From the NCBI GenBank assembly GCA_947503365.1, contig CANNDT010000048.1, positions 1 through 32,338 of the forward strand: 32,338 nt of DNA, in the 5' to 3' direction. The notes under the pieces were generated by a model, which saw nothing but the letters and a program-made list of their open reading frames with translations, ran no database searches and was not told the origin of the DNA. The translations under genes and the position numbers were made by a program. The DNA is from CANNDT01 sp945876205. GTDB taxonomy: Bacteria > Acidobacteriota > Vicinamibacteria > Vicinamibacterales > UBA2999. This document shows positions 7,341 to 16,974 of this stretch, one piece after another (the first letter of the stretch is position 1; every line of letters starts with the position of its first letter).

Positions 7341-8525
7341 TCAGCGCCCTTCGCGGTCGACCGCCGCCAGTGCGTCCTGGTTCAGGCGCGCCTGATCTCG
7401 ACCCAGTTCCAGCAGCTTTCTCGTGCGGTTCACCGTCGCGGCGTTCTGGGTACCGCTGTTTGCCAGCCGGCCGCCGACCTGCATCATGGTGTTGAAGTAG
7501 CGCTCCGCGGTCTTGAAGTCGCCGGTACGCCGCGCCAACTCGCCAATGAGGTACACGGCCTGCACCTGCGGCACCCCCTCCTTGATGTCAGAGCCGGTCT
7601 CGTACGCCTTTATGTAGTGCTCACGGGCGCGTGCCAGCGCTTCGTGTTCGGTCGCCGGAAGCTCAGGCCACAACTGCTTCGCTTTGAGCAGGAACTGTCC
7701 GAAGCTGGCGAAGGCATGAAAGGCCGAGCCGCTCGAGGCATCCGCAGGCGCAGCCAGTTCGACCCTGTCACAGACATCCGTCAATTCGGAATGGGAGCGA
7801 AGGAGCGCTGCGATTGAGGCCGCGATGTCCCCCATGACCTCCGCAGGCCGGTCATGCAGATGCGCCTCCGTCGTGTCCTTGAGCATCGACGCGACATCCT
7901 TCTCCAACGCGGTCTTGAGCTCGCTCACCTTGCGATCGTAGGCGCGCAACGCCTGGTCGGCGTCCGAGATCATCGTGCGCAATCGCTTCAACGAGGTCGC
8001 GGTGGCGCCGCTGTGAGCCCCCACCGCCGTCCCCTGGCTGCGAAACAGCCACGCCGTTCTCAGGAAATACCGACCGAGGTTCAACGATGACGTCAGGTCC
8101 GTCGTCAGCTCCTCGTAGATGCCGAGCACGAACTTGATGACCGCTGACTCGTTCGGGTAGCTCCCGGCGTCGATATGCGATCCCAGGAATTGGACCACGC
8201 CATTCGACCTGGCGGCTGCCGCAAGGTGCTTGTTTCGAATGAAAGGCTGGCGATACGACCTGAATGTGGCGTCTCGAGTCCAGCCCTTGTACTCGGCGGT
8301 CAACTCGTGGGTGTAAAAGCATTTCACGCAGGTGGCCATGAAAGCCCACAGCGGGTCATAGGTCTGATAGGCGGCGTTGTGCCACACCCGGGTAAGAGGA
8401 TGGAAGTCGGTGTCGGTGGTGGTGTCCAGGTACGACATCGGCCTGATGTCGGTGTACTCGTTGACGAAGCCGCAGACCGGGCATTCGACCTTTGATACGA
8501 AGAACGGCTCCTGGTTACTGGTCAT
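7341..8525 (-). CDS. DUF2225 family protein with zinc-ribbon-like Cys motifs and helical C-terminal region
   Basis: This 394-residue soluble protein opens with VECPVCGFVNEY (CxxC), then DTTTDTDFHPLTRVWHN, and later FMATCVKCFYTHE (second CxxC), which together form the zinc-ribbon-like core of DUF2225. The rest is helical and tetratricopeptide-like: GIYEELTTDLTSSLNLGRYF and LIGELARRTGDFKTAERYFN near the end. Members are found in firmicutes, spirochaetes and acidobacteria and have no established function. It lies between dcd (28 bases away) and the hexapeptide gene (29 bases away) on the same strand, but the latter has its own -10 box. I infer a scaffold-like or redox/zinc sensing role only weakly. 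Confidence 0.75.
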   Translation of the reverse strand: MTSNQEPFFVSKVECPVCGFVNEYTDIRPMSYLDTTTDTDFHPLTRVWHNAAYQTYDPLWAFMATCVKCFYTHELTAEYKGWTRDATFRSYRQPFIRNKHLAAAARSNGVVQFLGSHIDAGSYPNESAVIKFVLGIYEELTTDLTSSLNLGRYFLRTAWLFRSQGTAVGAHSGATATSLKRLRTMISDADQALRAYDRKVSELKTALEKDVASMLKDTTEAHLHDRPAEVMGDIAASIAALLRSHSELTDVCDRVELAAPADASSGSAFHAFASFGQFLLKAKQLWPELPATEHEALARAREHYIKAYETGSDIKEGVPQVQAVYLIGELARRTGDFKTAERYFNTMMQVGGRLANSGTQNAATVNRTRKLLELGRDQARLNQDALAAVDREGR

Positions 8526-8553
8526 GACGGGCCGTTTCTAGGTGGTACAGGCG

Positions 8554-9111
8554 CTAGAGCCTCGGAAGCGTCAGTCCTTGCTGCGCCTGGTACTTGCCCT
8601 TCTTATCGGCGTACGACACCTCGCACATCTCGTCGCTCTGGAAGAACAGCACCTGGGAGATGCCCTCGTTGGCGTAGACCTTCGCGGGAAGCGGCGTCGT
8701 GTTCGAGATCTCGAGGGTCACGTACCCTTCCCACTCGGGCTCGAACGGGGTGACGTTGACGATCAGCCCGCAGCGCGCATAGGTGGACTTGCCGACGCAG
8801 ATCGTCAGCACGTCGCGCGGAATCCTGAAGTACTCAATCGTCTTGGCGAGCGCAAACGAGTTCGGCGGGATGATGCAGACGTCGGCGACGACATCCACAA
8901 ACGACCGCGCATCGAAGTTCTTGGGGTCGACGACGGTGCTGTTGATGTTGGTGAAGACCTTGAACTCATTGGCGACGCGGATGTCGTACCCGTACGACGA
9001 GAGGCCGTAGGAGATCACTCCTGCGCGCACCTGGCGATCCTCGAAGGGCTCGATCATCTTGTGCTCGAGCGCCATTCTCTTGATCCACTTGTCAGCTTTG
9101 ATCGACGGCAT
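8554..9111 (-). CDS. dcd: dCTP deaminase
   Basis: This 185-residue enzyme converts dCTP to dUTP for dTTP synthesis. The motifs RAGVISYGLSSYGYDIRVAN and GKSTYARCGLIVNVTPFEP, followed by VTLEISNTTPLP, give the active-site set Ser109, Arg113 and Glu134, and the trimeric dUTPase-like fold is expected. The family also contains bifunctional dCTP deaminase/dUTPases; length and motifs do not separate the two here. It is 20 bases after a DUF2905 gene and may be cotranscribed with ndk, another nucleotide enzyme just upstream. Confidence 0.95.
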   Translation of the reverse strand: MPSIKADKWIKRMALEHKMIEPFEDRQVRAGVISYGLSSYGYDIRVANEFKVFTNINSTVVDPKNFDARSFVDVVADVCIIPPNSFALAKTIEYFRIPRDVLTICVGKSTYARCGLIVNVTPFEPEWEGYVTLEISNTTPLPAKVYANEGISQVLFFQSDEMCEVSYADKKGKYQAQQGLTLPRL

Positions 9112-9131
9112 TGGGCTTTGGGCTCTCGGCT

Positions 9132-9329
9132 CTAACGTCTCGACAGAAACATCATGATCAGCGTCAGCAGGATACTTGCCAGGATCGACGTCGTCAGCGG
9201 GAAGTAGAACGAGAAGCTGCCGCGGCGAAACGTGAAGTCACCGGGCAACCTCCCAATTGGCACACCAAAGCTAATCAGTACGCCGATCGCTACGACGACA
9301 AGGCCGAGGATGATCAGTACCCTTCCCAC
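9132..9329 (-). CDS. Small DUF2905 membrane protein
   Basis: This 65-residue peptide has two hydrophobic segments (VLIILGLVVVAIGVLISFG and PLTTSILASILLTLIMMFL) separated by the short loop GRLPGDFTFRRGSFSFYFP. The GRLPGD loop and the size are characteristic of DUF2905, a widespread small inner-membrane family with no known role. The start is a GTG preceded by a purine-rich stretch. It lies between ndk and dcd with a heptamer repeat upstream. Confidence 0.85.
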   Translation of the reverse strand: MGRVLIILGLVVVAIGVLISFGVPIGRLPGDFTFRRGSFSFYFPLTTSILASILLTLIMMFLSRR

Positions 9330-9340
9330 TTCCCCCGGCC

Positions 9341-9371
9341 CCCTTCTCCCTTCTCCCTTCTCCCTTCTCCC
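9341..9371. repeat. Heptamer tandem repeat (CCCTTCT, about 4.4 copies)
   Basis: Four perfect copies of CCCTTCT plus CCC fill 9341-9371 between ndk and the DUF2905 gene. Read on the minus strand it is AGAAGGG repeated, a series of Shine-Dalgarno-like purine tracts just upstream of the GTG at 9329. Copy-number slippage there could tune translation of the small membrane gene. Confidence 0.9.
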
Positions 9372-9374
9372 TAT

Positions 9375-9788
9375 TTAGATCAATTCCATCCCGCGAAAGA
9401 AGTATCCCAGTTCAAATGCCGCCGTCTCCGGCGCGTCCGAGCCGTGCGTGGCGTTGCGGCCGATCGATTCGCCGAAATCCTTGCGCATCGTGCCCGGCGC
9501 CGCCTTGGCCGGGTCGGTCACGCCCATCGTGTCGCGCCACTTGTTGATGGCATTCGGCGCCTCGAGCGCGAGCAGGACGCACGGCCCCGACGACATGAAG
9601 GTCGTCAACTCCCCGAAGAACGGCCGCTCCGCGTGCACCGCGTAGAAGCCCTCGGCTTCCACCTTCGTCAGGTGCTGCTTGCGCATGGCGCGAATCGTGA
9701 AGCCCGCCTCTTCGATGCGCGAGAGAATCTTTCCAGCCAGCCCGCGCTCGACGGCGTCGGGCTTGATGATCGCAAAGGTTCGTTCCAT
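9375..9788 (-). CDS. ndk: Nucleoside-diphosphate kinase
   Basis: This 137-residue enzyme transfers phosphate between NTPs and NDPs through a phosphohistidine. It has MERTFAIIKPDAVERGLAGK at the N terminus and the active-site motif IGRNATHGSDAPE with His115. Length is standard. Its ATG overlaps the sucD stop by one base (TAATG), so it is translationally coupled to sucCD. This fits function: succinyl-CoA synthetase makes ATP or GTP, and Ndk balances the pools. Confidence 0.97.
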   Translation of the reverse strand: MERTFAIIKPDAVERGLAGKILSRIEEAGFTIRAMRKQHLTKVEAEGFYAVHAERPFFGELTTFMSSGPCVLLALEAPNAINKWRDTMGVTDPAKAAPGTMRKDFGESIGRNATHGSDAPETAAFELGYFFRGMELI

Positions 9789-10660
9789 TACTTACCCAAC
9801 GCTTCTTTCATCTTCTTGCCCATGTCGGCCGGGCTCTTCACCACGTGCACACCTGCCGCCTGGAGCGCGTCCATCTTCTCGGCGGCCGTGCCCTGTCCGC
9901 CGGCGATGATCGCGCCGGCGTGACCCATGCGGCGGCCCGGAGGCGCCGTCTGGCCGGCGACAAAGCCGACCACCGGCTTCTTGAATTCCTTCTTGATGTA
10001 GGCCGCGGCTTCCTGCTCGGCCGTGCCGCCGATCTCGCCGATCATGATGACCGCTTCGGTCTCGGAGTCGGCCGCGAACAGCCGCAGCGCATCGATGAAG
10101 TTGGTGCCGATCAGCGGGTCGCCGCCGATGCCAATGCACGTCGTCTGCCCCATCCCCTCGCGTGAGAGCTGGTGAATGGCTTCGTAGGTCAGCGTGCCGC
10201 TCTTCGACACGATGCCGATGTGGCCTTCCTTGCAGATGTGACCCGGGATGATGCCCGCCTTGGCCCGGCCCGCCGTGATCACGCCGGGACAATTCGGGCC
10301 CACCAGCCGCGTCGCCTTGCCGGCCATGAAGGTCATCACCTTCAGCATGTCGACGACCGGAATGCCTTCCGTGATGCAGACGACCAGCGGAATCCCCGCG
10401 TCGGTCGCTTCGTTGATCGCGTCGGCCGCAAAGGGCGGCGGCACGAAGATCACCGAGGCGTTCGCGCCCGTTTCACGCACCGCATCGTGGGCGCTGTTGA
10501 AGATGGGCCAGCCCTCGTGGGTCGTCCCGCCCTTGCCGGGGGTGATGCCGCCGACGACGTTGGTGCCGTAGGCGGCGGCCTGCTTGGCGTGGAAGGTGCC
10601 CTCGCGGCCGGTCAGGCCCTGGACGATGAGGCGTGTGTTCTTGTCGAGAAGTACGGCCAT
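9788..10660 (-). CDS. sucD: Succinyl-CoA synthetase alpha subunit
   Basis: This 290-residue subunit binds CoA and carries the phosphohistidine of the TCA-cycle step succinyl-CoA to succinate. Visible are the CoA-binding Rossmann start (LDKNTRLIVQGLTGREGTFH), GPNCPGVITAGRAKAGIIPG, and RRMGHAGAIIAGGQGTAAEK with the active His247. The length matches family norms. It is 3 bases after sucC and overlaps ndk by one base. Confidence 0.97.
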   Translation of the reverse strand: MAVLLDKNTRLIVQGLTGREGTFHAKQAAAYGTNVVGGITPGKGGTTHEGWPIFNSAHDAVRETGANASVIFVPPPFAADAINEATDAGIPLVVCITEGIPVVDMLKVMTFMAGKATRLVGPNCPGVITAGRAKAGIIPGHICKEGHIGIVSKSGTLTYEAIHQLSREGMGQTTCIGIGGDPLIGTNFIDALRLFAADSETEAVIMIGEIGGTAEQEAAAYIKKEFKKPVVGFVAGQTAPPGRRMGHAGAIIAGGQGTAAEKMDALQAAGVHVVKSPADMGKKMKEALGK

Positions 10661-10663
10661 GCG

Positions 10664-11833
<1,170 letters not shown>

Positions 11834-11868
11834 AGATGTGAGGCTCCAGCAAGATGGGAAATCAAACC

Positions 11869-11897
11869 ATCCTATTCGTCGCCTCCGTGACCGTCAA
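11869..11897 (-). promoter_or_regulatory. Sigma-70-type promoter of sucCD-ndk
   Basis: On the minus strand TTGACG (11897-11892) and TAGGAT (11874-11869) are separated by exactly 17 bases. The predicted start near 11862 leaves a leader of about 30 bases with a GGAG before the TTG codon. This is the best -35/-10 pair seen in the left half. Confidence 0.7.
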
Positions 11898-11918
11898 GGA
11901 TCCATCGATGGTCCGGCG

Positions 11919-11924
11919 TATGAT
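11919..11924 (+). promoter_or_regulatory. Candidate -10 box of the TPR kinase gene
   Basis: TATGAT lies 9 bases before the GTG at 11934, so transcription would begin within a few bases of the start codon. No clear -35 box is present. The region 11834-11933 separates sucC and the kinase and holds both promoters. Confidence 0.4.
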
Positions 11925-11933
11925 ACGGGCGCC

Positions 11934-14900
11934 GTGGACAAGACAACGGCTGACCCCCTAATCGGCACGACTGTCGAACAGTACGAGGTCGTCGCCAGGC
12001 TTGGCGGCGGGGGGATGGGCATTGTCTATTCGGCGCGCGACACGAAGCTCGGTCGCCGCGTCGCCCTGAAGTTCCTGCCGCCTCGATGGAGCCACGATGA
12101 GAGCGCCAAGCAGCGCTTCATCCGCGAGGCCCAGGCCGCGTCGGCCACCGACCACCGCAACATCTGCACGATCCACGACATCGAGACGGCCGCCGACGGC
12201 CAGCTATTCATCGTCATGGCTCACTACGACGGCGAGACGCTGAAGCAGCGGCTCGAGGCTGGGCCCGTACCCGTTGACGATGCGGTGGAGATTGCCGCGC
12301 AGGTGGCCGAGGGCCTGGCCAAGGCGCACGCCCAGGGAGTCATCCATCGGGATATCAAGCCAGGCAACCTGATCCTCACCGAGGACGGCGTCAAGATTCT
12401 CGACTTTGGGCTGGCGAAGCTCGCGGCGGAGTCGCTCCGGCTGACTCTCGAAGGCACCACGATCGGGACGGTCTCCTACATGTCGCCCGAGCAGGCGCGA
12501 GGCGACGAGGCCGACCCTCGCAGCGACATCTGGGCCCTCGGGGTCGTGCTCTACGAGATGCTCGCCGGGCAACCGCCGTTCAGGGGCCACTATGCGGAGG
12601 CGATCTCGCACGCGATCCGCCACGACACTCCCCTGCCGTTGCGCGCCGCGAATCCTGACATCCCCGAGGCGCTCGAGCGACTCGTCATGCGCGCTCTCGA
12701 GAAAGACCTGAACCAGCGGATTCCCAGCGCGCGCGACCTGGCGCGCGAACTGCGCCTGATGCAGGGGCGGACGCTGCCGCTCGACCTGCGGACCGAGCCC
12801 CTCACGGCACCCGTCGGCGCCCAGCTCGACGCGGCGCGGACCCAGGATGCGGCGCGGGCCTTTACGGCCCGCGACACGCCCTGGTGGACCTCGCGCACCC
12901 GACTGACCGCGGCGGCCATCGTGGTGGCCGCCACGATCGGCGCTCCGCTCTGGTTACTCGCACCGATCGAGCGGATTCCCATTGCCGTGGCGCCGGTGGT
13001 CAACCAGACCGGCTATGCGGAGCTCGACGCCTATCGCCTCGCACTGACCGAGGAATTGATTGCCGGCCTCACCGATGCACCGGGCGTCCGGGTCATGCCG
13101 TACGACCGCCTGCATCAGATCGTCCAGCGCTATCGAGGGGCGGGAAACGACGTGTCCAGCCGCGATGCGCTCCAGGCGATCGCGCGGCAGAGCGACGTGC
13201 GCGTCCTCGTGGTTCCCACGGTGTTGTACGAAAACGGCGGTTGGACGGCGCGCCTGGAGTTTCGAGATCCCGGCACCGCGGCGAACCAGGCGACATACCA
13301 GACGCCCCAACCGGTCGTGTCGTCGCTGATGAAGGACGCGGTGTTTGGTCTCACGGCGTCGTTGGCGCCGGAAATCGAAAGGCACTTTCTCGAGACGGGG
13401 CCGTGGCGCGCGTACATCGCAACGAGGTTGCGAACGTTGACCGGCCGAGTCGCGGCGACCGCCGCAACGCCGCGCTTGCGAACGCTCGACGCGGCCGCCG
13501 CCTTCGAACGTGGGCTCGCCGCCTACGAGCAGCAGGAGTTCGCGGAGGCACGCCAGGCGTTCGCGAGTGCCGCGGAGCTCGACCCGCGCAATCCCCTGCC
13601 GCTGGCGTGGCGAAGCCGCGTCGCCACGCTGATGCGCCAGGACAAGGACGCCGGCGAGGCGGCCGACCAGGCTTCCCGGCTGATCACGGATCAGATGTCC
13701 GTATCCGATCGCCTGTTCGTCGAAGCCGTCGTCGCCGAATCAAGGCGCGACGGGACCGCGGCCGACGCCCACTACCGAGAGCTGGCCTCGGGCGAACCCG
13801 CCGCGCCGCTGTCGGTGACCGAGCTGGCTGCCTTCCACGATCGCCAGGGGAGAGCCGATGAGGCCATTGCCGGTTATCACCGCGCGCTGGCCCTCGACGG
13901 CCATCTCGCGCGCCCGCACCTTGAACTGTGCCGGTTGTACAGTCCGTCGCGGACCAACGAACCGGCGCTGGCCAAGGAACAGGGGCAGATGGCGCTCGAC
14001 CGATACCGGGCGCTCGGCAATCGCGGCGGCGAAGCACAAGCGCTGTTCTGCCTCAGCGACGTGCTCCGCGCCGGCGACCAGGCGGAGCGACAGGAGGCGC
14101 GGCGCCACGCCGAGAACGCCCTGGAGATCATGCAGGGTCTCGGCTACCGATACGGCGTCGCCCGCGCCTACAACTACCTCGGAAATGTGGCGTTGCTCGC
14201 GGAACGCAATGGCCGCGAAGCCGCCGTGGCCTTCGAGAAGGGGCTCATCGGGGCAAGGGAGACGGGCAACGTGTTCATGGAGTCACGGCTCCTCATGAAT
14301 CTCGGTGCCTCGTACGAAACGTTCGGGCAGCGCGCCACCGCCGTGAAGTACTACCAAGACAGTTTCAAGAAATTTGAAATGCTGGGAAGCCAGCAGGAAG
14401 CCGCCTGGAATCAGACCAACGCCGCAGGCATCCTCATCGAGTATGGCGGAGACGCGCAACAGGGACTACGCGACGCGCAAAACGCACTCGTGGTCTTTCA
14501 AAAGATGGGCGACAAAGCCTTCGAGGTGTTTGCCAGGCGCCTGATCGCTCTCTGGTACCGCTATAGAGGGCAACCGGACGCGGCGCTGCGCGAGTTGGCG
14601 ATGGCATTGAACATCGCGAAGGAGCGCGACCTGGATACGACCGTGACCCAGGTGATTCTGGACATAGCCCGTGTGAACAACGACATGGCGAGGTACGGGT
14701 CAGCCCAGGAGCTTCTCCTTCAAATCAAGAGAGATGTCCCGACGCTGGAAAACGTGCACGCACAGATCGAGCTCGGCAGGGTCCGCACCAGGCTTGGACA
14801 GTTCGAAGCCGCCGGGACCGACCTCACGGAGGCGCTCGACGATCTCCAGCGAGCCGGCGACACGGGCTCTCTTCCGCTTCTCTACTTCACTCGAGGCGAG

Positions 14901-15410
14901 CTGGCCTACGAGTCTGGCCGTGATGTGGATGCCCGAAGGGCTTTTACCCAGGCGGCGACATTCTGGGTAGACGACTTGCCAGAAGCGGCCAGCGTCGAGG
15001 CGCGCGCATACCTGGGATTGCTGGACGCGATGCAGGGGCAACTGGCGCGTGGGCGCAGCTCAGTCGCTGCCAGCCTCGACCAGGCGCGCCGGATGGGCCG
15101 CGTGGCCCTCGAGGCGCGGTGCCGCGTGCTGCTGGCTCGTATCGAGCTCGCCGCCAATCGGCCGAAAGACGCGATTCAGACCCTCGCCAGCATCGCCCCT
15201 GAGGGTGACCTGACCCTCGGACCAGAGCTGCGCGCGCAGATCCACCACTGGCGCGGCGAGGCGCTGGCGCGGGCGGGCGACCGCACCGCAGCCGGGGTTG
15301 AGGCGGGCAATGCGCGAAGACTGGCCGACGAGCTCGGAAAGCTTGTTCCTCTGTCGAATCGCAAGGCACTGATGTCACGGCCCGACATTCGATTGATCTC
15401 TGGCGGCTGA
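11934..15410 (+). CDS. Membrane Ser/Thr protein kinase with C-terminal TPR region
   Basis: This is a Hanks-type kinase of about 1158 residues. With the GTG start it has a G-loop LGGGGMG (23-29), catalytic Lys46, Glu65, HRDIKPGN (138-145) and DFG (157-159), so all key residues are intact. A single membrane segment (about 324-345, AAAIVVAATIGAPLWLLAPI) follows. Beyond it is a region resembling FlgO/TolB-type domains (IPIAVAPVVNQTGYAELDAY) and then many TPR-like helical pairs to the end. The kinase faces the cytoplasm and the TPR part probably faces the periplasm, as in acidobacterial sensor kinases (inference). An open frame reaches back to 11838, but a -10 box at 11919 and the PknB-like N terminus favour GTG at 11934. 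It is followed 44 bases later by an unrecognised gene. Confidence 0.92.
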   Translation: MDKTTADPLIGTTVEQYEVVARLGGGGMGIVYSARDTKLGRRVALKFLPPRWSHDESAKQRFIREAQAASATDHRNICTIHDIETAADGQLFIVMAHYDGETLKQRLEAGPVPVDDAVEIAAQVAEGLAKAHAQGVIHRDIKPGNLILTEDGVKILDFGLAKLAAESLRLTLEGTTIGTVSYMSPEQARGDEADPRSDIWALGVVLYEMLAGQPPFRGHYAEAISHAIRHDTPLPLRAANPDIPEALERLVMRALEKDLNQRIPSARDLARELRLMQGRTLPLDLRTEPLTAPVGAQLDAARTQDAARAFTARDTPWWTSRTRLTAAAIVVAATIGAPLWLLAPIERIPIAVAPVVNQTGYAELDAYRLALTEELIAGLTDAPGVRVMPYDRLHQIVQRYRGAGNDVSSRDALQAIARQSDVRVLVVPTVLYENGGWTARLEFRDPGTAANQATYQTPQPVVSSLMKDAVFGLTASLAPEIERHFLETGPWRAYIATRLRTLTGRVAATAATPRLRTLDAAAAFERGLAAYEQQEFAEARQAFASAAELDPRNPLPLAWRSRVATLMRQDKDAGEAADQASRLITDQMSVSDRLFVEAVVAESRRDGTAADAHYRELASGEPAAPLSVTELAAFHDRQGRADEAIAGYHRALALDGHLARPHLELCRLYSPSRTNEPALAKEQGQMALDRYRALGNRGGEAQALFCLSDVLRAGDQAERQEARRHAENALEIMQGLGYRYGVARAYNYLGNVALLAERNGREAAVAFEKGLIGARETGNVFMESRLLMNLGASYETFGQRATAVKYYQDSFKKFEMLGSQQEAAWNQTNAAGILIEYGGDAQQGLRDAQNALVVFQKMGDKAFEVFARRLIALWYRYRGQPDAALRELAMALNIAKERDLDTTVTQVILDIARVNNDMARYGSAQELLLQIKRDVPTLENVHAQIELGRVRTRLGQFEAAGTDLTEALDDLQRAGDTGSLPLLYFTRGELAYESGRDVDARRAFTQAATFWVDDLPEAASVEARAYLGLLDAMQGQLARGRSSVAASLDQARRMGRVALEARCRVLLARIELAANRPKDAIQTLASIAPEGDLTLGPELRAQIHHWRGEALARAGDRTAAGVEAGNARRLADELGKLVPLSNRKALMSRPDIRLISGG

Positions 15411-15454
15411 AGCGAATAACCCCCATAACTCGCGGACGCGAGGAGGATGAATAC

Positions 15455-16006
15455 ATGTCAAGCGACAACGGCACGAGTCAAGGCGGCGGAAACAGCAGCG
15501 TCTGGTTACAGACAACGGGAAGCAAATACAGGAAAGAGATACCCAGGCTCGCGAATCGTCTCCGGATTCCCACGACACACGCCGCTTCCGGCGCCGCTGA
15601 ACAAGTGGTCACGATCGAGGACGTCGTCAACCACCCCGCTCAAGGCGAGGTCAAGATCGGCAGCACCAGGTCCGGCGAGGGCCGGGTCGAAGTCCACGAC
15701 ACCACCGATTTCGATCAGATCGGCGTCTCCCGGACGCCCGGTGTTCCCAGTCACCCCGGCATGTTCAGGGTCGTCCTGCGCTTCAAGAAAGAGGACCTGG
15801 ACAAGATGGAAAACGGCGCCTACAAGAAGTGGATCATCGAGAGTGCGCGGAGCTTGCCCGGGATGCTCGGTGATCCGGGCGTGCCGGACGCCGAAAAAGG
15901 CGACGTGTTCCTCGTCCTCCACGTGCCCGCCATCAAACGGAAGCCGCTGCCGGAAAACGGCGGCGCCTGGCAGGACATGCCGTGGGAAGTTCACTGGGAG
16001 TGGTAG
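15455..16006 (+). CDS. Unrecognised 183-residue protein next to the kinases
   Basis: I do not recognise this protein. The ATG has a strong GAGGAGG about 8 bases ahead, and codon use matches neighbours, so it is very probably real. The N terminus is Ser/Gly/Asn-rich (MSSDNGTSQGGGNSS) and likely flexible. The body contains VVTIEDVVNHPAQGEVKIG, a mixed middle with FRVVLRFKKEDLDKMENGAY, and a Trp-rich end (WQDMPWEVHWEW). There is no signal peptide, membrane segment or Cys cluster. It follows the TPR kinase by 44 bases on the same strand and ends 3 bases from the convergent second kinase. I infer that it could be a substrate or partner of the kinases, on position alone. Confidence 0.75.
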   Translation: MSSDNGTSQGGGNSSVWLQTTGSKYRKEIPRLANRLRIPTTHAASGAAEQVVTIEDVVNHPAQGEVKIGSTRSGEGRVEVHDTTDFDQIGVSRTPGVPSHPGMFRVVLRFKKEDLDKMENGAYKKWIIESARSLPGMLGDPGVPDAEKGDVFLVLHVPAIKRKPLPENGGAWQDMPWEVHWEW

Positions 16007-16009
16007 GTG

Positions 16010-16906
16010 TCAGCGGGCGGGCGGTTTGGTCAGGCGCGTCACGAACCGCTTCAGGAGGCTCGGCTCGCTGCGGGCCTGCAGCGCACGCAAGTCGCGCTGA
16101 AGATCGGCGGCGGACTGGTAGCGATCGTCGGGCCGCTTCGCGAGCAGCCGATTCACAATCCGCTCGAGCTCGATCGGGCGGTTGGTGGCAAGCGTCGTCA
16201 GAGGTACGGGTTCTTTCTCCAGCACGTTCGTGACCGTCTCGGACGGGGACGCTCCCCCAAATGGCAGCCTCCCCGTCGCCATTTCATAGATCACGACACC
16301 GAGCGAGAACAGGTCGCTGCGCGGATCCACCGGCTCCTGGAGAATCCGCTCGGGGGCCATGTAGTTCGCCGTCCCCATCGGACGGCCGGGAATGGTCGAC
16401 CCTTCAAGCACCAGAGGTCCCGTATCGTCGGGCGCGGTAAAGCGCCGGGCGAGGCCGAAATCCAGCACCTTCACCTGGCCGGCGGGCGTCACGACGATGT
16501 TGCCCGGCTTGATGTCGCGGTGAACGATGCGCGACGCATGCGCCGCTTCGAGCGCCTGGGTGATCTGCAGCGCCATGCTCACGACTTCAGCGTTGCTCAG
16601 CTCGTGCCGCGCCATATGGAGCTTCAGGTTGATCCCCTCGCAGCGCTCCATGACGATGAACGCGGATCCCTCGTGCTCGTCGATCTCGTAGATCGTGCAG
16701 ATGTGCGGATGGTTGAGGGAGGCGATGGTCTGCGCCTCGCGGGCCAGCCGGCGGGCGGCTTCGGCGTCGCCGGCGAGCTCCTCGGGGAGAAACTTGAGCG
16801 CCACCCGGCGCGACAATTTCGTGTCTTCGGCCTCGTAGACGACGCCCATGCCCCCGATACCCAGTTTCCCGGTGACGCGGTAATGGGAGATCGTCTTGCC
16901 GACCAT
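16010..16906 (-). CDS. Soluble Ser/Thr protein kinase (kinase domain only)
   Basis: This 298-residue Hanks-type kinase begins MVGKTISHYRVTGKLGIGGM and has the G-loop GIGGMG, Lys38, Glu57, HRDIKPGN (Asp131, Lys133, Asn136), DFG at 149-151 and MAPE, so it should be active. It stops soon after the C-lobe, with a basic tail (LLKRFVTRLTKPPAR) and no membrane helix or sensor domain, unlike the TPR kinase. It is divergent from a sigma-factor gene across 68 bases, a layout seen for kinase-linked ECF sigma factors. That the kinase acts on this sigma factor is inference. A -10 box (TATTCT) sits 10 bases before its ATG. Confidence 0.93.
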   Translation of the reverse strand: MVGKTISHYRVTGKLGIGGMGVVYEAEDTKLSRRVALKFLPEELAGDAEAARRLAREAQTIASLNHPHICTIYEIDEHEGSAFIVMERCEGINLKLHMARHELSNAEVVSMALQITQALEAAHASRIVHRDIKPGNIVVTPAGQVKVLDFGLARRFTAPDDTGPLVLEGSTIPGRPMGTANYMAPERILQEPVDPRSDLFSLGVVIYEMATGRLPFGGASPSETVTNVLEKEPVPLTTLATNRPIELERIVNRLLAKRPDDRYQSAADLQRDLRALQARSEPSLLKRFVTRLTKPPAR

Positions 16907-16916
16907 GGCGGTTCAG

Positions 16917-16922
16917 AGAATA
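16917..16922 (-). promoter_or_regulatory. Candidate -10 box of the soluble kinase gene
   Basis: The minus strand reads TATTCT, 10 bases before the ATG at 16906, giving an expected leader of about 3-5 bases. The kinase and sigma genes share the 68-base spacer 16907-16974, which also contains the self-complementary CGGTACCG (16943-16950). Confidence 0.4.
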
Positions 16923-16974
16923 CCGCACCAGTCGGGTTTGTTCGGTACCGCGGCGTTCGGCGTTAGTACCGGGT

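Noticed and set aside
11838..11933. A 32-residue N-terminal extension of the TPR kinase
   Set aside because: The extension overlaps the sucC promoter and a -10-like box, and the kinase family starts near the GTG at 11934.
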